Shown: piece after piece, positions 42,765 through 52,437 of the stretch
Layout: every line of letters begins with the position of its first letter
Numbering within the stretch: the stretch's first letter is position 1
Source of the DNA: UMGS1766 sp963597355
GTDB taxonomy: Bacteria > Bacillota > Clostridia > Oscillospirales > Oscillospiraceae
Reading direction: 5' to 3'
Assembly (NCBI GenBank): GCA_963597355.1
Contig: CAVBPR010000002.1
Coordinates: 124,001-188,000, forward strand
Length of the DNA stretch: 64,000 bases
Position numbers and translations under genes: made by a program
The notes under the pieces: model-generated
The model's database searches: none
What the model was told of the DNA's origin: nothing
The model's input: only the letters and a program-made list of their open reading frames with translations

Positions 42765-43985
42765 ATGAGCTATCCTGTTATCGTGGCCTATGGCCGCACC
42801 GCTTGCACTCGCGCTCGTAAAGGTGGTCTGCACGACGTCCATCCTGTTGACTACTCCGCTGCCTGCCTGAAGGGCGTTATCGCGAAGGTTCCTTACATTG
42901 AGGAGCATCCCGAGGTCATCGGCGATGTCATCACTGGTTGCGCCATGCACATCAACCAGATGAACATGAACGCTTCCCGTCTGATCGTCAACCGCGCTGG
43001 TCTGCCTGATGCTGTTCCTGCTCAGACCATCAACCGTTTCTGCTCCTCCGGCCTGCAGGCAATTTCCACTGCTGTCAATGCTATCACTGCTGGTCAGTAT
43101 AAGGTTGCTGTTGCTGGCGGCTGCGAGTACATGACCGGTTGCTTCACTCCCTATGACTTTGCCACCTATGGTGACAAGTGGATCATGGACAACTATCCCG
43201 GCGGCTACATGAGCATGGGTCAGACCGCTGAGAACGTTGCAAACGACTACGGTTTCACCCGTGAGCAGATGGACGAGATGGCTCTGGAGTCCCACACTCG
43301 TGCAGCTCAGGCCCGTAAGAACGGCAAGCTGGCTCCTTCCATCATTCCTTACACCAAGGAAGACGGCACTGTCGTTGACTATGATGACGGCATCCTGGCT
43401 GAGATGGACGGCACTCTGAAGACCTCCATGGAGAAGATGTCTGGTCTGAAGACCTGCTTCGTCGCTGCTGAAGATGGCGGTAAGGTCACTGCTGCTACTT
43501 CTTCTCAGACCACCGACGCTGCTTCCTATGTCATGATCATGGACAGCGACTTCGCTGCTGAGCATGGCATTAAGCCCATCGCAAAGATGATTGCCTTCCA
43601 GGTTGCCGGCTGCGACGCTACCCGTATGGGCATGGGTCCTGTCTATGCCATTCCTGAGGCTCTGAAGCAGGCTGGTCTGGCTTCCGTTAAGGATCTGGAC
43701 GTAATCGAGCTGAACGAGGCATTTGCTTCTCAGGCTATGGCTTGCGTGAAGAACGTTGTCAAGAATCCTGCTCTGGACGGTTTCCAGGAGATGTGGGACA
43801 CCAAGAAGGTCAACCCCTATGGCGGCGCTATGGCTCTGGGTCATCCTATGGGTGCTACCGGCGCTTTCCTGACCTGCAAGGTTCTGGATTACCTGCGTGA
43901 TCCTGAGACTGCTGGCAAGCGCGGCATGGTCACCATGTGCATTGGCGGCGGCATGGGTGCTGCTGGCATCTACGAGCTGCTCTAA
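42765..43985 (+). CDS. Thiolase (acetyl-CoA C-acetyltransferase type)
   Basis: ~406-aa cytosolic enzyme that condenses two acetyl-CoA to acetoacetyl-CoA, the first step of butyrate synthesis, or cleaves 3-oxoacyl-CoA. The nucleophilic Cys is in NRFCSSGLQA, the catalytic His in ALGHPMGATG and the second Cys in CIGGGMG. Codon use is strongly biased (GCT, AAG, GAG, CTG), unlike its neighbours, indicating very high expression. A TATAAT at 42697-42702 is a probable -10 box, with a weak -35. Own terminator at 44008. Thiolase class is firm; substrate chain length not certain. Confidence 0.93.
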   Translation: MSYPVIVAYGRTACTRARKGGLHDVHPVDYSAACLKGVIAKVPYIEEHPEVIGDVITGCAMHINQMNMNASRLIVNRAGLPDAVPAQTINRFCSSGLQAISTAVNAITAGQYKVAVAGGCEYMTGCFTPYDFATYGDKWIMDNYPGGYMSMGQTAENVANDYGFTREQMDEMALESHTRAAQARKNGKLAPSIIPYTKEDGTVVDYDDGILAEMDGTLKTSMEKMSGLKTCFVAAEDGGKVTAATSSQTTDAASYVMIMDSDFAAEHGIKPIAKMIAFQVAGCDATRMGMGPVYAIPEALKQAGLASVKDLDVIELNEAFASQAMACVKNVVKNPALDGFQEMWDTKKVNPYGGAMALGHPMGATGAFLTCKVLDYLRDPETAGKRGMVTMCIGGGMGAAGIYELL

Positions 43986-44007
43986 TTTTAGACTTTGCTA
44001 TATACGG

Positions 44008-44042
44008 TTCAAGCCGGAGCTTTTGCTCCGGCTTGAATTTTT
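44008..44042 (+). terminator. Rho-independent terminator after the thiolase gene
   Basis: Perfect 13-bp stem (44008-44020 with 44025-44037, TTTT loop) and T-run. Confidence 0.9.
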
Positions 44043-44069
44043 ATATAGGAATGTTCGAAATGAAAAGGC

Positions 44070-44106
44070 AAAAGCACTCTGCCAGTTTGATTGGCAGAGT
44101 GCTTTT
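44070..44106 (-). terminator. Terminator of rnpB
   Basis: Perfect 15-bp stem (44070-44084 with 44092-44106). On the minus strand it follows the 3' end of RNase P RNA and ends in a T-run. Confidence 0.85.
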
Positions 44107-44110
44107 GAAA

Positions 44111-44499
44111 CGCAAGCAGACCTATAAGCCGGGTTCTGTTTTGACAGCCATCTATCTCGACCTGACGTTGCCGTCAGGCTCTAGCTACCTCCTCGGAAAC
44201 GGCCGGGCCGACCATATGTTTCCTCCACGGTATTGCTCCCGGATAGAGTTTACAGGGCTGAGCTGTTCCCAGTCAGCCGGTGAGCTCTTACCTCGCCTTT
44301 CCACCCTTACCGATCAGGGCCAGATTCGCTATCGTATTAATTGACATAGCGTTGGCCAACAGTCGGCGGTATATTTCTGTTGCACTAGTCCTGAAGTCGC
44401 CTTCGGCGGGCGTTACCCGTTATCCTTGCCCTGCGGAGCCCGGACTTTCCTCACGCGGAGCCGTTGGGCTTTTGCGCGCGGCTGTCCAGCCTGCTTGCG
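44111..44499 (-). ncRNA. rnpB: RNase P RNA (bacterial, M1-type)
   Basis: Catalytic RNA that matures tRNA 5' ends. On the minus strand the conserved core GAGGAAAGTCCGGGCT is present near the 5' side, and the 3' side has ACAGAACCCGGCTTATAG. The 5' GCAAGCAGGC and 3' TCTGCTTGC ends pair to close helix P1, which fixes the ends near 44499 and 44111 (~390 nt). The pattern looks like type A. Promoter at 44506-44534 and terminator at 44070-44106. Confidence 0.95.
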
Positions 44500-44505
44500 T
44501 GGACT

Positions 44506-44534
44506 ATTTTAACGGAAGGGAGAAAAAATGTCAA
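44506..44534 (-). promoter_or_regulatory. Promoter of rnpB
   Basis: On the minus strand TTGACA (44529-44534), 17-bp spacer, TAAAAT (44506-44511), 7 bases before the predicted RNA start. Confidence 0.85.
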
Positions 44535-44610
44535 TCTATAGCACATTTAAAAACAAATCCTGTTTTATTGTAATCCCGCAAATCCCAATCATCAGGGAGA
44601 GATGTGTATG

Positions 44611-44639
44611 TTGAATTTTCTGCTTTAGACATATATAAT
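44611..44639 (+). promoter_or_regulatory. Promoter of the murD-M42-ligA run
   Basis: TTGAAT (44611-44616), 17-bp spacer, TATAAT (44634-44639), ~44 bp before murD. Confidence 0.75.
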
Positions 44640-44682
44640 AAGGAAAGATTTGCGTGAAATGCATAGAAGAGGTGCAATGGAT

Positions 44683-46065
44683 ATGACAATACAAAACTAT
44701 CTGGAGTCTATCTCCAATAAAAAAGTATATGTGTTTGGTATCGGCGTAAGCAATATTCCTTTGATTAAAATGCTGCGTGCCCATGATATAGATGTCACTG
44801 CCTGCGACAAGAATACAAGAGAAGGACTCGGCTCGATTGCAGACGAATTAGAAGAGCAGGGAGTAAAACTGCACCTTGGTGCAGCTTACATGGACAATAT
44901 TGATGCAGACCTTATTTTCCGATCCCCGGGCATTCGTCCCGATGTGCCCGCTTTTATAGCAGCGGCGGAAAAAGGTGCAGAAATTACTTCTGAAATGGAA
45001 GTCTTTTTTGATGTCTGCCCCTGTAAAAAAATTGCTGTTACCGGAAGCGATGGAAAGACAACCACAACAACAATTATTGCAAAGTTGTTGGAACAGGAAG
45101 GATATAGAGTTCATTTAGGGGGAAACATCGGTCACCCGTTGCTTGCGGAGACCTTTGATATGCATCCGGAAGACATTGCCGTGTTGGAACTGTCTTCCTT
45201 TCAGCTTATGCGCATGACAACCAGTCCTGAAATTGCTGTGGTAACAAATGTGGCGCCAAATCACCTTGATGTACATAAGGGAATGGAGGAATATGTTGCG
45301 TCGAAGAAAAACATTTTCCTGCATCAGAAGGCGGATAATAAGGTGGTCTTGAATCGTGATAACGAGCTTACATTTTCGTTTGTAAAGGATGCACCTGGTG
45401 AAGTAACGCTTTTTTCACGGAAAAACCCAATGGATGATGGAGTTGTGATTGAGCAGGGCGTAATTTGTGTGAAAAAGGAAGGTGTTTCCCGTCCGGTACT
45501 GCCAGTAGAGGATATCCTGCTGCCTGGAGTGCACAACATAGAAAACTATATGGCGGCAATTGGTGCAGTGGATGGTCTGGTCAAGGATGAAACTATTCGC
45601 AATTTTGCGAAGACTTTTGGCGGTGTGGAGCATCGCATTGAGTTAGTGCGTGAATTGCACGGCGTAAAATACTATAACGACTCGATTGGCACCAGCCCCT
45701 CCCGTACGATTGCTGGTCTCCGCTCATTCCAACAAAAGGTCATTTTGATTGCTGGCGGATACGATAAACACATACCTTACGATGTGTTGGGGCCTGAGAT
45801 CGTTGCACACGTCAAGGCAATGGTTCTTACTGGAGCAACCGCACCAAAGATTCGGGCAGCCACGGAACAGGCAGAGGGATTTGATCGGGCCAATTTGCCG
45901 ATTTATGATGTGGATGATTTCGAAGAGGCAGTTAAGAAGGCTTCGTCGTTGGCGCAGCCGGGAGACGTAGTCATTCTTTCACCAGCCAGTGCGGCCTTTG
46001 ACAAGTTTAAGAATTTTATGGTACGAGGTACTTTCTTTAAGAAAATTGTGAATGAACTTCAATAA
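44683..46065 (+). CDS. murD: UDP-N-acetylmuramoyl-L-alanine:D-glutamate ligase
   Basis: ~460-aa cytosolic ligase adding D-glutamate to the peptidoglycan precursor. ATP loop GSDGKTTTT (~residue 125), the Mur-ligase middle motif ELSSFQLM, NHLDVHKGMEEY and the C-terminal EHRIELVREL with YNDSIGTSP are all visible. ATG 44683 fits AAGAGGTG best; 44677 is too close. First gene of a run that continues with three M42 peptidases, a PLP enzyme and ligA. Confidence 0.95.
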   Translation: MTIQNYLESISNKKVYVFGIGVSNIPLIKMLRAHDIDVTACDKNTREGLGSIADELEEQGVKLHLGAAYMDNIDADLIFRSPGIRPDVPAFIAAAEKGAEITSEMEVFFDVCPCKKIAVTGSDGKTTTTTIIAKLLEQEGYRVHLGGNIGHPLLAETFDMHPEDIAVLELSSFQLMRMTTSPEIAVVTNVAPNHLDVHKGMEEYVASKKNIFLHQKADNKVVLNRDNELTFSFVKDAPGEVTLFSRKNPMDDGVVIEQGVICVKKEGVSRPVLPVEDILLPGVHNIENYMAAIGAVDGLVKDETIRNFAKTFGGVEHRIELVRELHGVKYYNDSIGTSPSRTIAGLRSFQQKVILIAGGYDKHIPYDVLGPEIVAHVKAMVLTGATAPKIRAATEQAEGFDRANLPIYDVDDFEEAVKKASSLAQPGDVVILSPASAAFDKFKNFMVRGTFFKKIVNELQ

Positions 46066-46079
46066 GGAGAGGATTGTTG

Positions 46080-47114
46080 TTGGAGCTCTTTGAAACGATG
46101 CAGACGTTGTGCAGTTTGTCTGGACCATCCGGTCGAACCAAACTGGTAGCGGAGGCAGCATCGGAATTATTAAAGCCTCTGGTAGATGAGGTATCGATAG
46201 ACCGGTTGGGCAATGTTGTGGGTCTGCGCCGCTGCGGACAGGCCCAGCCCAGAAAACTTTTATTAGATGCCCATCTGGACGAAGTTGGATTTATGATTAC
46301 CGGCCACGAAGATGGCTTTCTCCGATTCAATACTGTAGGAATCGATCCGCGCATTCTGCCGGGGCGAGAGGTGCGGCTGTTGACTGAGCCGGAAGGATTC
46401 GGCGTGATTTCAGTGAAACCGCCCCATGTTCTTTCTGCGGAAGAACAAAATCAGGCACAAGGCGTCGATGATTTGCGTATTGACGTTGGCTTGTCTCAGC
46501 GTGAGGCACAGGAACGTTATCCGATAGGCACAGCCGCAGTTTTTCGGGAAGGCTGTTCCCGCTTAATGGGGGAACGGATTACCGGAAAAGCACTGGACGA
46601 TCGGTCTTGCTTTTGCATGCTCTTGCGCACAATGGAGTTGATGAGGGAAGATGAACTCTCATTCGATGTCTATGTATTGGGCAGTGAACGGGAGGAAAGC
46701 GGGGGAGAAGGCGCGGCAACAGCGGCCTGGAGGATTGCACCGGATTATGCTGTCGCTGTTGACGTGACATTCGCTTTGCAGCCGGATGTCTCAACGGAGG
46801 ACGGATTTGCGCTGGGCGGTGGTCCGGTGATCGGGGTTGGCCCCAATTTGGCCCGTTGGATGACAGAATTGATGAAACAGACCGCGCAGGAAATCAATGT
46901 TCCGGTGCAGTTTGAAGTAATGAGCGGAAACACCGGAACCAATGCGTGGGATATCCAGGTGGCGCGTGAGGGCGTTGCAACCCAACTGCTCTCTTTGCCC
47001 CTTCGCTATATGCACACTCCGGTAGAGGTAATGGATTTGCGGGACATCGAGATGGGAGCCCAGCTTTTGGCTGCATTTGTGCGGCGCTTGAGTGAAAAGG
47101 AGGCATCATGCTAA
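46080..47114 (+). CDS. M42 family aminopeptidase, paralogue 1
   Basis: ~344-aa metallo-aminopeptidase related to TET/FrvX enzymes. Metal-site elements: DAHLDEVG (His-x-Asp), KALDDR (bridging Asp), EREESGGEG where the usual QEE is replaced, AVDVTF and the C-terminal YMHTPVE. Three adjacent TTG codons (46074, 46077, 46080) follow AAGGAGAGG; 46080 has the best spacing. In tandem with two paralogues, overlapping the next by 7 bp. Such peptidases form large tetrahedral complexes that degrade peptides; specificity unknown. Confidence 0.9.
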   Translation: MELFETMQTLCSLSGPSGRTKLVAEAASELLKPLVDEVSIDRLGNVVGLRRCGQAQPRKLLLDAHLDEVGFMITGHEDGFLRFNTVGIDPRILPGREVRLLTEPEGFGVISVKPPHVLSAEEQNQAQGVDDLRIDVGLSQREAQERYPIGTAAVFREGCSRLMGERITGKALDDRSCFCMLLRTMELMREDELSFDVYVLGSEREESGGEGAATAAWRIAPDYAVAVDVTFALQPDVSTEDGFALGGGPVIGVGPNLARWMTELMKQTAQEINVPVQFEVMSGNTGTNAWDIQVAREGVATQLLSLPLRYMHTPVEVMDLRDIEMGAQLLAAFVRRLSEKEASC

Positions 47115-48133
47115 ATCTTGTTCGTGATCTGTGCATGCTGGATGGTGTCTCCAGTTGGGAAGATGAGGTACGAGACTTTATTTTCACCCAGGCACAGCCT
47201 TATGTCGATGAAATTCGCACAGATGCAATCGGAAATTTGATCGTCTTTAAGCGGGGTAAAATCCCTACAGGCAGCAAATTGATGTTTTCTGCCCATATGG
47301 ATGAAGTGGGTCTGATGATCACCCATATCGAAAAAGATGGTATGCTGCGCTTTGATACGGTGGGTGGAATTGATCGGCGCATTTTACTGGGCAAACACGT
47401 CAAAATTGGTGAATCCCATGTTCCGGCAGTTGTTGGAAATAAGCCGATTCATCTGACGGATAAAGAGGAACGCAAGCAGTCGCCCAAATTGAAGGAATTG
47501 TACCTTGATATGGGAGCCTTATCGGAAAAAGAAGCCCAGCAGGTGGTTCATCCGGGGGATATTGCCGCATTTGTATCCGATTGGAACGAGTTTGGCGCCG
47601 GAATGGTGAAGGCAAAAGCACTGGATGATCGGGTTGGCTGTGCAGTATTGCTGTCGCTATTAAAAGAGGACCTGCCGATGGATTGCACCTTTGTTTTTTC
47701 CTGTCAGGAAGAGGTTGGGACGCGCGGAGCATTTGGCTATGCTTTTTCCGTTCAACCGGAGATTGCCTTGGTTGTGGAGGCGACTACAGCCTCTGATCTG
47801 CCGGGTGTCCCTTCTCATTTGCAGGTATGCTCTCCCGGAAAGGGCGTTGTGATTCCCTTTATGGACGGGGGCACAATTTATGATCGGGGAATATTTGAAC
47901 TGCTGCGTGATTTGGCAGATGAACACCATATTCCATGGCAGACGAAACACATGATTGCCGGAGGCACCGACGGGCGTACCATTCAGCGCAGTCGAAATGG
48001 CGTTCGTGTTGGTGGAATAGCGGTTGCAGTTCGCAATATCCATTCGCCATCCAGTGTTGGGGCGGTGGATGATTTTGAACAGATGCTGAAGCTTGCCCGG
48101 CTGTTCCTGTGGCGGGTTGCAAAGGAGCGTTGA
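47108..48133 (+). CDS. M42 family aminopeptidase, paralogue 2
   Basis: 341-aa second copy. Motifs SAHMDEVG, KALDDRVG, FSCQEEVG (catalytic Glu pair), VVEATT where Glu takes the place of the usual metal-binding Asp, and NIHSPSS at the C-terminal His. It overlaps the first paralogue at its start. Sequence difference from the other two is large, so this is not a recent duplication. The altered ligand set may give a different substrate range from paralogues 1 and 3. Confidence 0.92.
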   Translation: MLNLVRDLCMLDGVSSWEDEVRDFIFTQAQPYVDEIRTDAIGNLIVFKRGKIPTGSKLMFSAHMDEVGLMITHIEKDGMLRFDTVGGIDRRILLGKHVKIGESHVPAVVGNKPIHLTDKEERKQSPKLKELYLDMGALSEKEAQQVVHPGDIAAFVSDWNEFGAGMVKAKALDDRVGCAVLLSLLKEDLPMDCTFVFSCQEEVGTRGAFGYAFSVQPEIALVVEATTASDLPGVPSHLQVCSPGKGVVIPFMDGGTIYDRGIFELLRDLADEHHIPWQTKHMIAGGTDGRTIQRSRNGVRVGGIAVAVRNIHSPSSVGAVDDFEQMLKLARLFLWRVAKER

Positions 48134-48135
48134 AT

Positions 48136-49140
48136 GTGGAAGTTGTAGAATTGTTAAAAGGGTTAACCGCAGAATTTGGGCCTTCCGGTTGTGAGAAAGA
48201 TGTTCGCAATTATATTGCAGATCTTGTAGCCCCCTTTGCAGACGATGTAAAAACGGATACAATGGGGAACTTGATTGTGCATAAGCGCGGGGATGGAGCA
48301 CGGATGATGTTTTCTGCGCATATGGACAGTGTCGGCATGATTGTTACTCACATCGACGACAACGGCTGGCTCAGATTTGGCGCATTAGGTGGGCTGGAAC
48401 CACTGGATATACGGCGGCAAAGAGTGCTATTTGCAAACGGAGTTCGAGGTGTTGTCAGTGTTCCGGAGGACAAGGAAGAAAACGGAAATCTAAAACTGAC
48501 GGATTTCTATATTGATATCGGCGCTGTCAATCGGGAGCAGGCAGAAAAAATGGTGCGCCTGGGTGACAGCTGTGTATACGACAGTCCCTTCTGGGAGCAA
48601 AACGGAAGGGTATTTTCGAAATATCTGGACAATCGCTCTGGCTGCGCAATGCTGATTTTAGCTTTGATGCAAATAAAAAATCCGAAGTACGACTTGTATT
48701 TTGTTTTTTCGGCGCAGGAGGAAGTAGGAGTGCGTGGTGTGCGCCCTGCGGCGTTTGAAATTGATCCGGATATTGGAATTGCAGTCGATGTGACTTGCTC
48801 AGACGATTTGCCCGGAAGCACACACTGCTGTTCCTCTGTTCTGGGGAAAGGCTCTGCAGTGAAACGGAAGGATGGCTCGGTTATTTGTCAGCCGGAGGTG
48901 ATTCATTGGATGAATCGCGTTGCAGAGGAAAACAACATTTCGGTGCAGCAGGATGTGATGCGTTCCGGAGGAACCGATGCTGGCGGTTTGCTGTGCAATC
49001 GAGGCGGAGTTTATACCGGCGGTATTTGTATTCCCTGCCGCTATACCCACGCTCCAATTGAAGTTTGTGACTTGAGCGATATAGAGTCCGGTGTTCGCTT
49101 TGCGGTGGCACTGGCAGAAAGTGAGTTTTTAATTTCATGA
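48136..49140 (+). CDS. M42 family aminopeptidase, paralogue 3
   Basis: ~334-aa third copy, starting at GTG 48136 (AGGAG 8 bases upstream). Motifs SAHMDSVG, KYLDNRSG (the second Asp of the bridging motif is Asn), FSAQEEVG, AVDVTCSDD and YTHAPIE. It overlaps the following PLP gene by 4 bp (ATGA). All three copies keep the metal-binding His residues and should be active as hydrolases. Confidence 0.92.
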   Translation: MEVVELLKGLTAEFGPSGCEKDVRNYIADLVAPFADDVKTDTMGNLIVHKRGDGARMMFSAHMDSVGMIVTHIDDNGWLRFGALGGLEPLDIRRQRVLFANGVRGVVSVPEDKEENGNLKLTDFYIDIGAVNREQAEKMVRLGDSCVYDSPFWEQNGRVFSKYLDNRSGCAMLILALMQIKNPKYDLYFVFSAQEEVGVRGVRPAAFEIDPDIGIAVDVTCSDDLPGSTHCCSSVLGKGSAVKRKDGSVICQPEVIHWMNRVAEENNISVQQDVMRSGGTDAGGLLCNRGGVYTGGICIPCRYTHAPIEVCDLSDIESGVRFAVALAESEFLIS

Positions 49141-50396
49141 GTTTGAATTTTTCAAAACGAGTATTAAGTTTGGCAGATGAGGCGCAGAAATCCGTTGCTG
49201 AACAATTTGCCCGCATTGACAGCATCGCAGAGGTAAACACACGCAAGGTGTTAGCGGCATTCCAAAATCATCGTGTCGCCGAAGGTTATTTTGCCGGCAC
49301 CACGGGTTACGGATATGACGATCAGGGCCGCGAGGAATTGGAAAAGATTTATGCGGAAATTTTTCATACGGAAGCGGCTCTGGTCCGGATTCAGTTTGTG
49401 AACGGAACGCACGCGATTGCCTGTGCCCTTTTTGGTGCGCTTATGCCCGGCGATATCCTTGTATCTGCGGTGGGAGCACCCTATGATACGATTCAGGGTG
49501 TGATCGGAATCAGTGGAGATGGACGCGGAACGCTGAAGGATTATGGAATTGATTATCGAGAGGTTCCGCTCAAAGATAATGCGGCCGACAAGGAAGGTTT
49601 GGCAGAGGCGGTTCGCGATCCGCGGGTCAAGGCGGTGCTGATTCAGCGCTCGAAGGGTTATTCCACCCGTTCCACCTTGTCTGTGCAGGAGATTGGGGAA
49701 CTTGCCGCGATTGTTAAGGCAAATAATCCGAATGCGGCGGTTCTGGTGGACAATTGTTACGGAGAATTTGTTGAAGATGTTGAGCCGACCGAAGTTGGAG
49801 CGGATCTGGTAGTTGGCTCCCTCATCAAAAATCTGGGTGGAGGACTTGCACCGACAGGCGGTTATATTGCCGGGCGAAGCGACCTGGTAGAAGCCGCTGC
49901 GCAACGGCTGACTGTCCCCGGAATTGGCGGTGAATGCGGCTGTACACTGGGGCAGAATCGAGCTCTCTATCAAGGGCTTTTTATGGCGCCCCACACGGTG
50001 GCGCAGGCGTTGAAGACGGCAATATTTGCCGCCAGACTGATGGAATTGCTGGGGTATGAAACAGAGCCAACCAGCAGCACCATTCGCCATGATATTATTC
50101 AGATGATTTCTCTGAACACACCGGAGGCGGTATGCAAGTTTTGCAAGGGAATTCAGAGCGGCTCTCCGGTAGACTCCTATGTAACACCAGAGCCGTGGGC
50201 GATGCCTGGCTATGATGACCAGGTTATTATGGCCGCAGGTGCGTTTATTCAGGGAGCGTCCATTGAACTGTCTGCAGATGCTCCTATGCGTGAGCCGTAC
50301 ACTGTATATTTGCAGGGCGGGCTGACTTACGAATCGGGTAAAACCGGTATTTTATTGGCGGCAGAAGAACTGCTGAGGGATGACAGCCATGGATGA
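49137..50396 (+). CDS. Methionine gamma-lyase family PLP protein (PF06838)
   Basis: 419-aa PLP enzyme of the YnbB type, once called aluminium-resistance proteins. The N-terminal YFAGTTGYGYDDQGR is the family start and the Schiff-base Lys lies in GSLIKNLGGGLAPTGG. It probably breaks a C-S or C-O bond of a sulphur amino acid, but activity is not established for most members. It overlaps paralogue 3 by 4 bp and ligA by a few bases, so it is part of the murD-ligA run. Confidence 0.9.
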   Translation: MSLNFSKRVLSLADEAQKSVAEQFARIDSIAEVNTRKVLAAFQNHRVAEGYFAGTTGYGYDDQGREELEKIYAEIFHTEAALVRIQFVNGTHAIACALFGALMPGDILVSAVGAPYDTIQGVIGISGDGRGTLKDYGIDYREVPLKDNAADKEGLAEAVRDPRVKAVLIQRSKGYSTRSTLSVQEIGELAAIVKANNPNAAVLVDNCYGEFVEDVEPTEVGADLVVGSLIKNLGGGLAPTGGYIAGRSDLVEAAAQRLTVPGIGGECGCTLGQNRALYQGLFMAPHTVAQALKTAIFAARLMELLGYETEPTSSTIRHDIIQMISLNTPEAVCKFCKGIQSGSPVDSYVTPEPWAMPGYDDQVIMAAGAFIQGASIELSADAPMREPYTVYLQGGLTYESGKTGILLAAEELLRDDSHG

Positions 50397-52368
50397 ACGG
50401 CAACAGATTGCTTTGCTGCGCGAGCAGCTCAATGAGTGGAACCATCAATACTATGTATTGGATCATCCAACGGTGTCAGACTATGAATATGACCATCAGT
50501 TGCGCCGGCTGGAAGAGCTGGAGGCAAAATATCCGGAAGAGATCACACCGGATTCTCCAACCCAGCGTGTTGGCGGCGAGGCTTTGACCAGTTTTGCACC
50601 GGTGCATCATCCGGTTCCGTTGGAATCACTTCAGGATGTTTTTTCAGACGAAGAAATGTTGAGCTTTGTGCACAGAGTTTCTGCTGAAAATAGCGAGACA
50701 GCTTTTATTGTAGAACCAAAGGTAGATGGACTTTCCGTTGCCTTGGAATATGTAAATGGTATTTTCGTGCGCGGTGCAACGCGCGGCGATGGCCAGACTG
50801 GCGAGGATGTAACCGAAAATCTGCGCACAATAAAATCCATTCCCATGCAGCTCTATGGTGCGCCGGAAAGATTAATTGTTCGCGGTGAAGTGTTTATGCC
50901 CAAAAAGGTGTTTCATGAAATTAACACCCAGAGGGAATTGGACGGAAAAGCACTGATGGCAAACCCCCGCAATGGTGCAGCCGGCTCCCTGCGGCAACAG
51001 GATCCAAAAGTAGCCGCCCAGAGAAAGCTGGATGTGCAAATTTTCAATATTCAGTTGATGGAGGGGAGAGAACCCTTTCAAACCGACAGTGAATCCCTTT
51101 GCTGGTTGGAGGAACTTCGATTCAAGGTCATTCCGCGTAAAGTCTGTTGCACGGAGAACGAAATTTTGCAATGCATCCATGAAATCGGAGATCACAGAGA
51201 TGGTTTTTCTTTTGATATTGACGGAGCATGTGTCAAATTAGACAATCTTGCTACGCGGCCGGTCTTTGGCAGTACCGCAAAATTCCCCCGTTGGGCAGCT
51301 GCTTACAAATATCCGCCGGAACAAAAAGAAAGTATCCTGGAGGATATTGTTATTCAGGTAGGTCGTACGGGAATTTTAACACCGAAGGCAAAATTGTCTC
51401 CCGTTCGCCTGGCTGGGACGACAGTGACCAATGCGACGCTGCACAATCAGGACTTTATCTCCCAGAAAGATATTCGAATTGGGGATACGGTCATCGTGCA
51501 AAAAGCGGGGGAAATTATTCCTGAAATTGTCTCTGTTGTTCCGGATAAGCGACCGATTGATGCAGAACCCTACTGTATGCCGAAAACCTGTCCTGTTTGC
51601 GGTGCTCCGGTGCATCGGGATCCGGATGGCGCGGCGATTCGCTGCACAGGCGCAGAGTGTCCAGCGCAGTTACTGCGAAATTTAACCCATTTCGCATCGA
51701 GAGATGCGATGGATATTGAGGGGCTTGGACCGGCAGTGATCGAGAGTCTGGTTGATGCCGGAGCGGTGAAAAATCCTGCAGATTTGTATCATCTGGATGT
51801 TTCGACGGTGGCGCAGCTGGAGCGCATGGGTCAGAAGTCTGCGGAGAATCTGATTCGTTCCATTGAAGATTCGAAAAATCGTGGGATGACTCGTCTGCTG
51901 TACGCATTTGGAATCCGTCAGGTGGGTCAGAAGGCCGCCCAGACGCTTGCACGTAAATTTGGTAGTATGGACCAGTTGCAGGAGGCATCGCGTGAGGAGA
52001 TTCTGCAGGTGGAGGATATTGGCGGCATTACCGCCGATTACCTACAGGAGTGGTTCCAAAACCCCCAGTCTCAGCACTTGCTGCATCAACTGCGTGAAGC
52101 GGGAGTCCTGTTTGACAGTACGGAACAACCGATAGAAGAGAAATTTTCCGGAATGACATTTGTAGTGACCGGTACGCTGGAGCATTTCAGCCGAAAAGAG
52201 GCAGAGGAAAGAATCGTTGCATTGGGTGGAAAAGCTTCTGGTTCCGTGTCGAAGAAAACCAGTTATGTGGTTGCAGGTGAGGCTGCCGGAAGCAAATTGA
52301 CCAAGGCGCAGAATCTTGGCGTTCCAGTTTTGACGGAAGATGAATTCATTGCAATGATTGAGGCGTAA
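50389..52368 (+). CDS. ligA: NAD-dependent DNA ligase
   Basis: 659-aa ligase sealing nicks in replication and repair with NAD+. Adenylation Lys in EPKVDGLSV (~residue 111), OB fold in the middle, four-Cys zinc finger (CPVCG and CTGAECPAQ), helix-hairpin-helix repeats and a C-terminal BRCT domain (~580-659). Length is standard. ATG 50389 is preferred (GAGGGA 8 bases upstream); ATG 50380 is an alternative. End of the run from murD; converges on dpaL with no clear terminator between. Confidence 0.97.
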   Translation: MDERQQIALLREQLNEWNHQYYVLDHPTVSDYEYDHQLRRLEELEAKYPEEITPDSPTQRVGGEALTSFAPVHHPVPLESLQDVFSDEEMLSFVHRVSAENSETAFIVEPKVDGLSVALEYVNGIFVRGATRGDGQTGEDVTENLRTIKSIPMQLYGAPERLIVRGEVFMPKKVFHEINTQRELDGKALMANPRNGAAGSLRQQDPKVAAQRKLDVQIFNIQLMEGREPFQTDSESLCWLEELRFKVIPRKVCCTENEILQCIHEIGDHRDGFSFDIDGACVKLDNLATRPVFGSTAKFPRWAAAYKYPPEQKESILEDIVIQVGRTGILTPKAKLSPVRLAGTTVTNATLHNQDFISQKDIRIGDTVIVQKAGEIIPEIVSVVPDKRPIDAEPYCMPKTCPVCGAPVHRDPDGAAIRCTGAECPAQLLRNLTHFASRDAMDIEGLGPAVIESLVDAGAVKNPADLYHLDVSTVAQLERMGQKSAENLIRSIEDSKNRGMTRLLYAFGIRQVGQKAAQTLARKFGSMDQLQEASREEILQVEDIGGITADYLQEWFQNPQSQHLLHQLREAGVLFDSTEQPIEEKFSGMTFVVTGTLEHFSRKEAEERIVALGGKASGSVSKKTSYVVAGEAAGSKLTKAQNLGVPVLTEDEFIAMIEA

Positions 52369-52437
52369 GCGAAGGATTATATAAGGCGACTGTCTTCTGA
52401 TTTAAGAAAAGGTATAGAGCAACGCATGAAATTTCGA

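Noticed and set aside
42741..43844. A 367-codon open frame on the minus strand opposite the thiolase
   Set aside because: It arises from the strong codon bias of the thiolase gene; no ribosome site and no protein-like motif.
44111..44573. Short open frames inside the RNase P RNA gene
   Set aside because: The region is explained by rnpB on the minus strand with its conserved core sequences.
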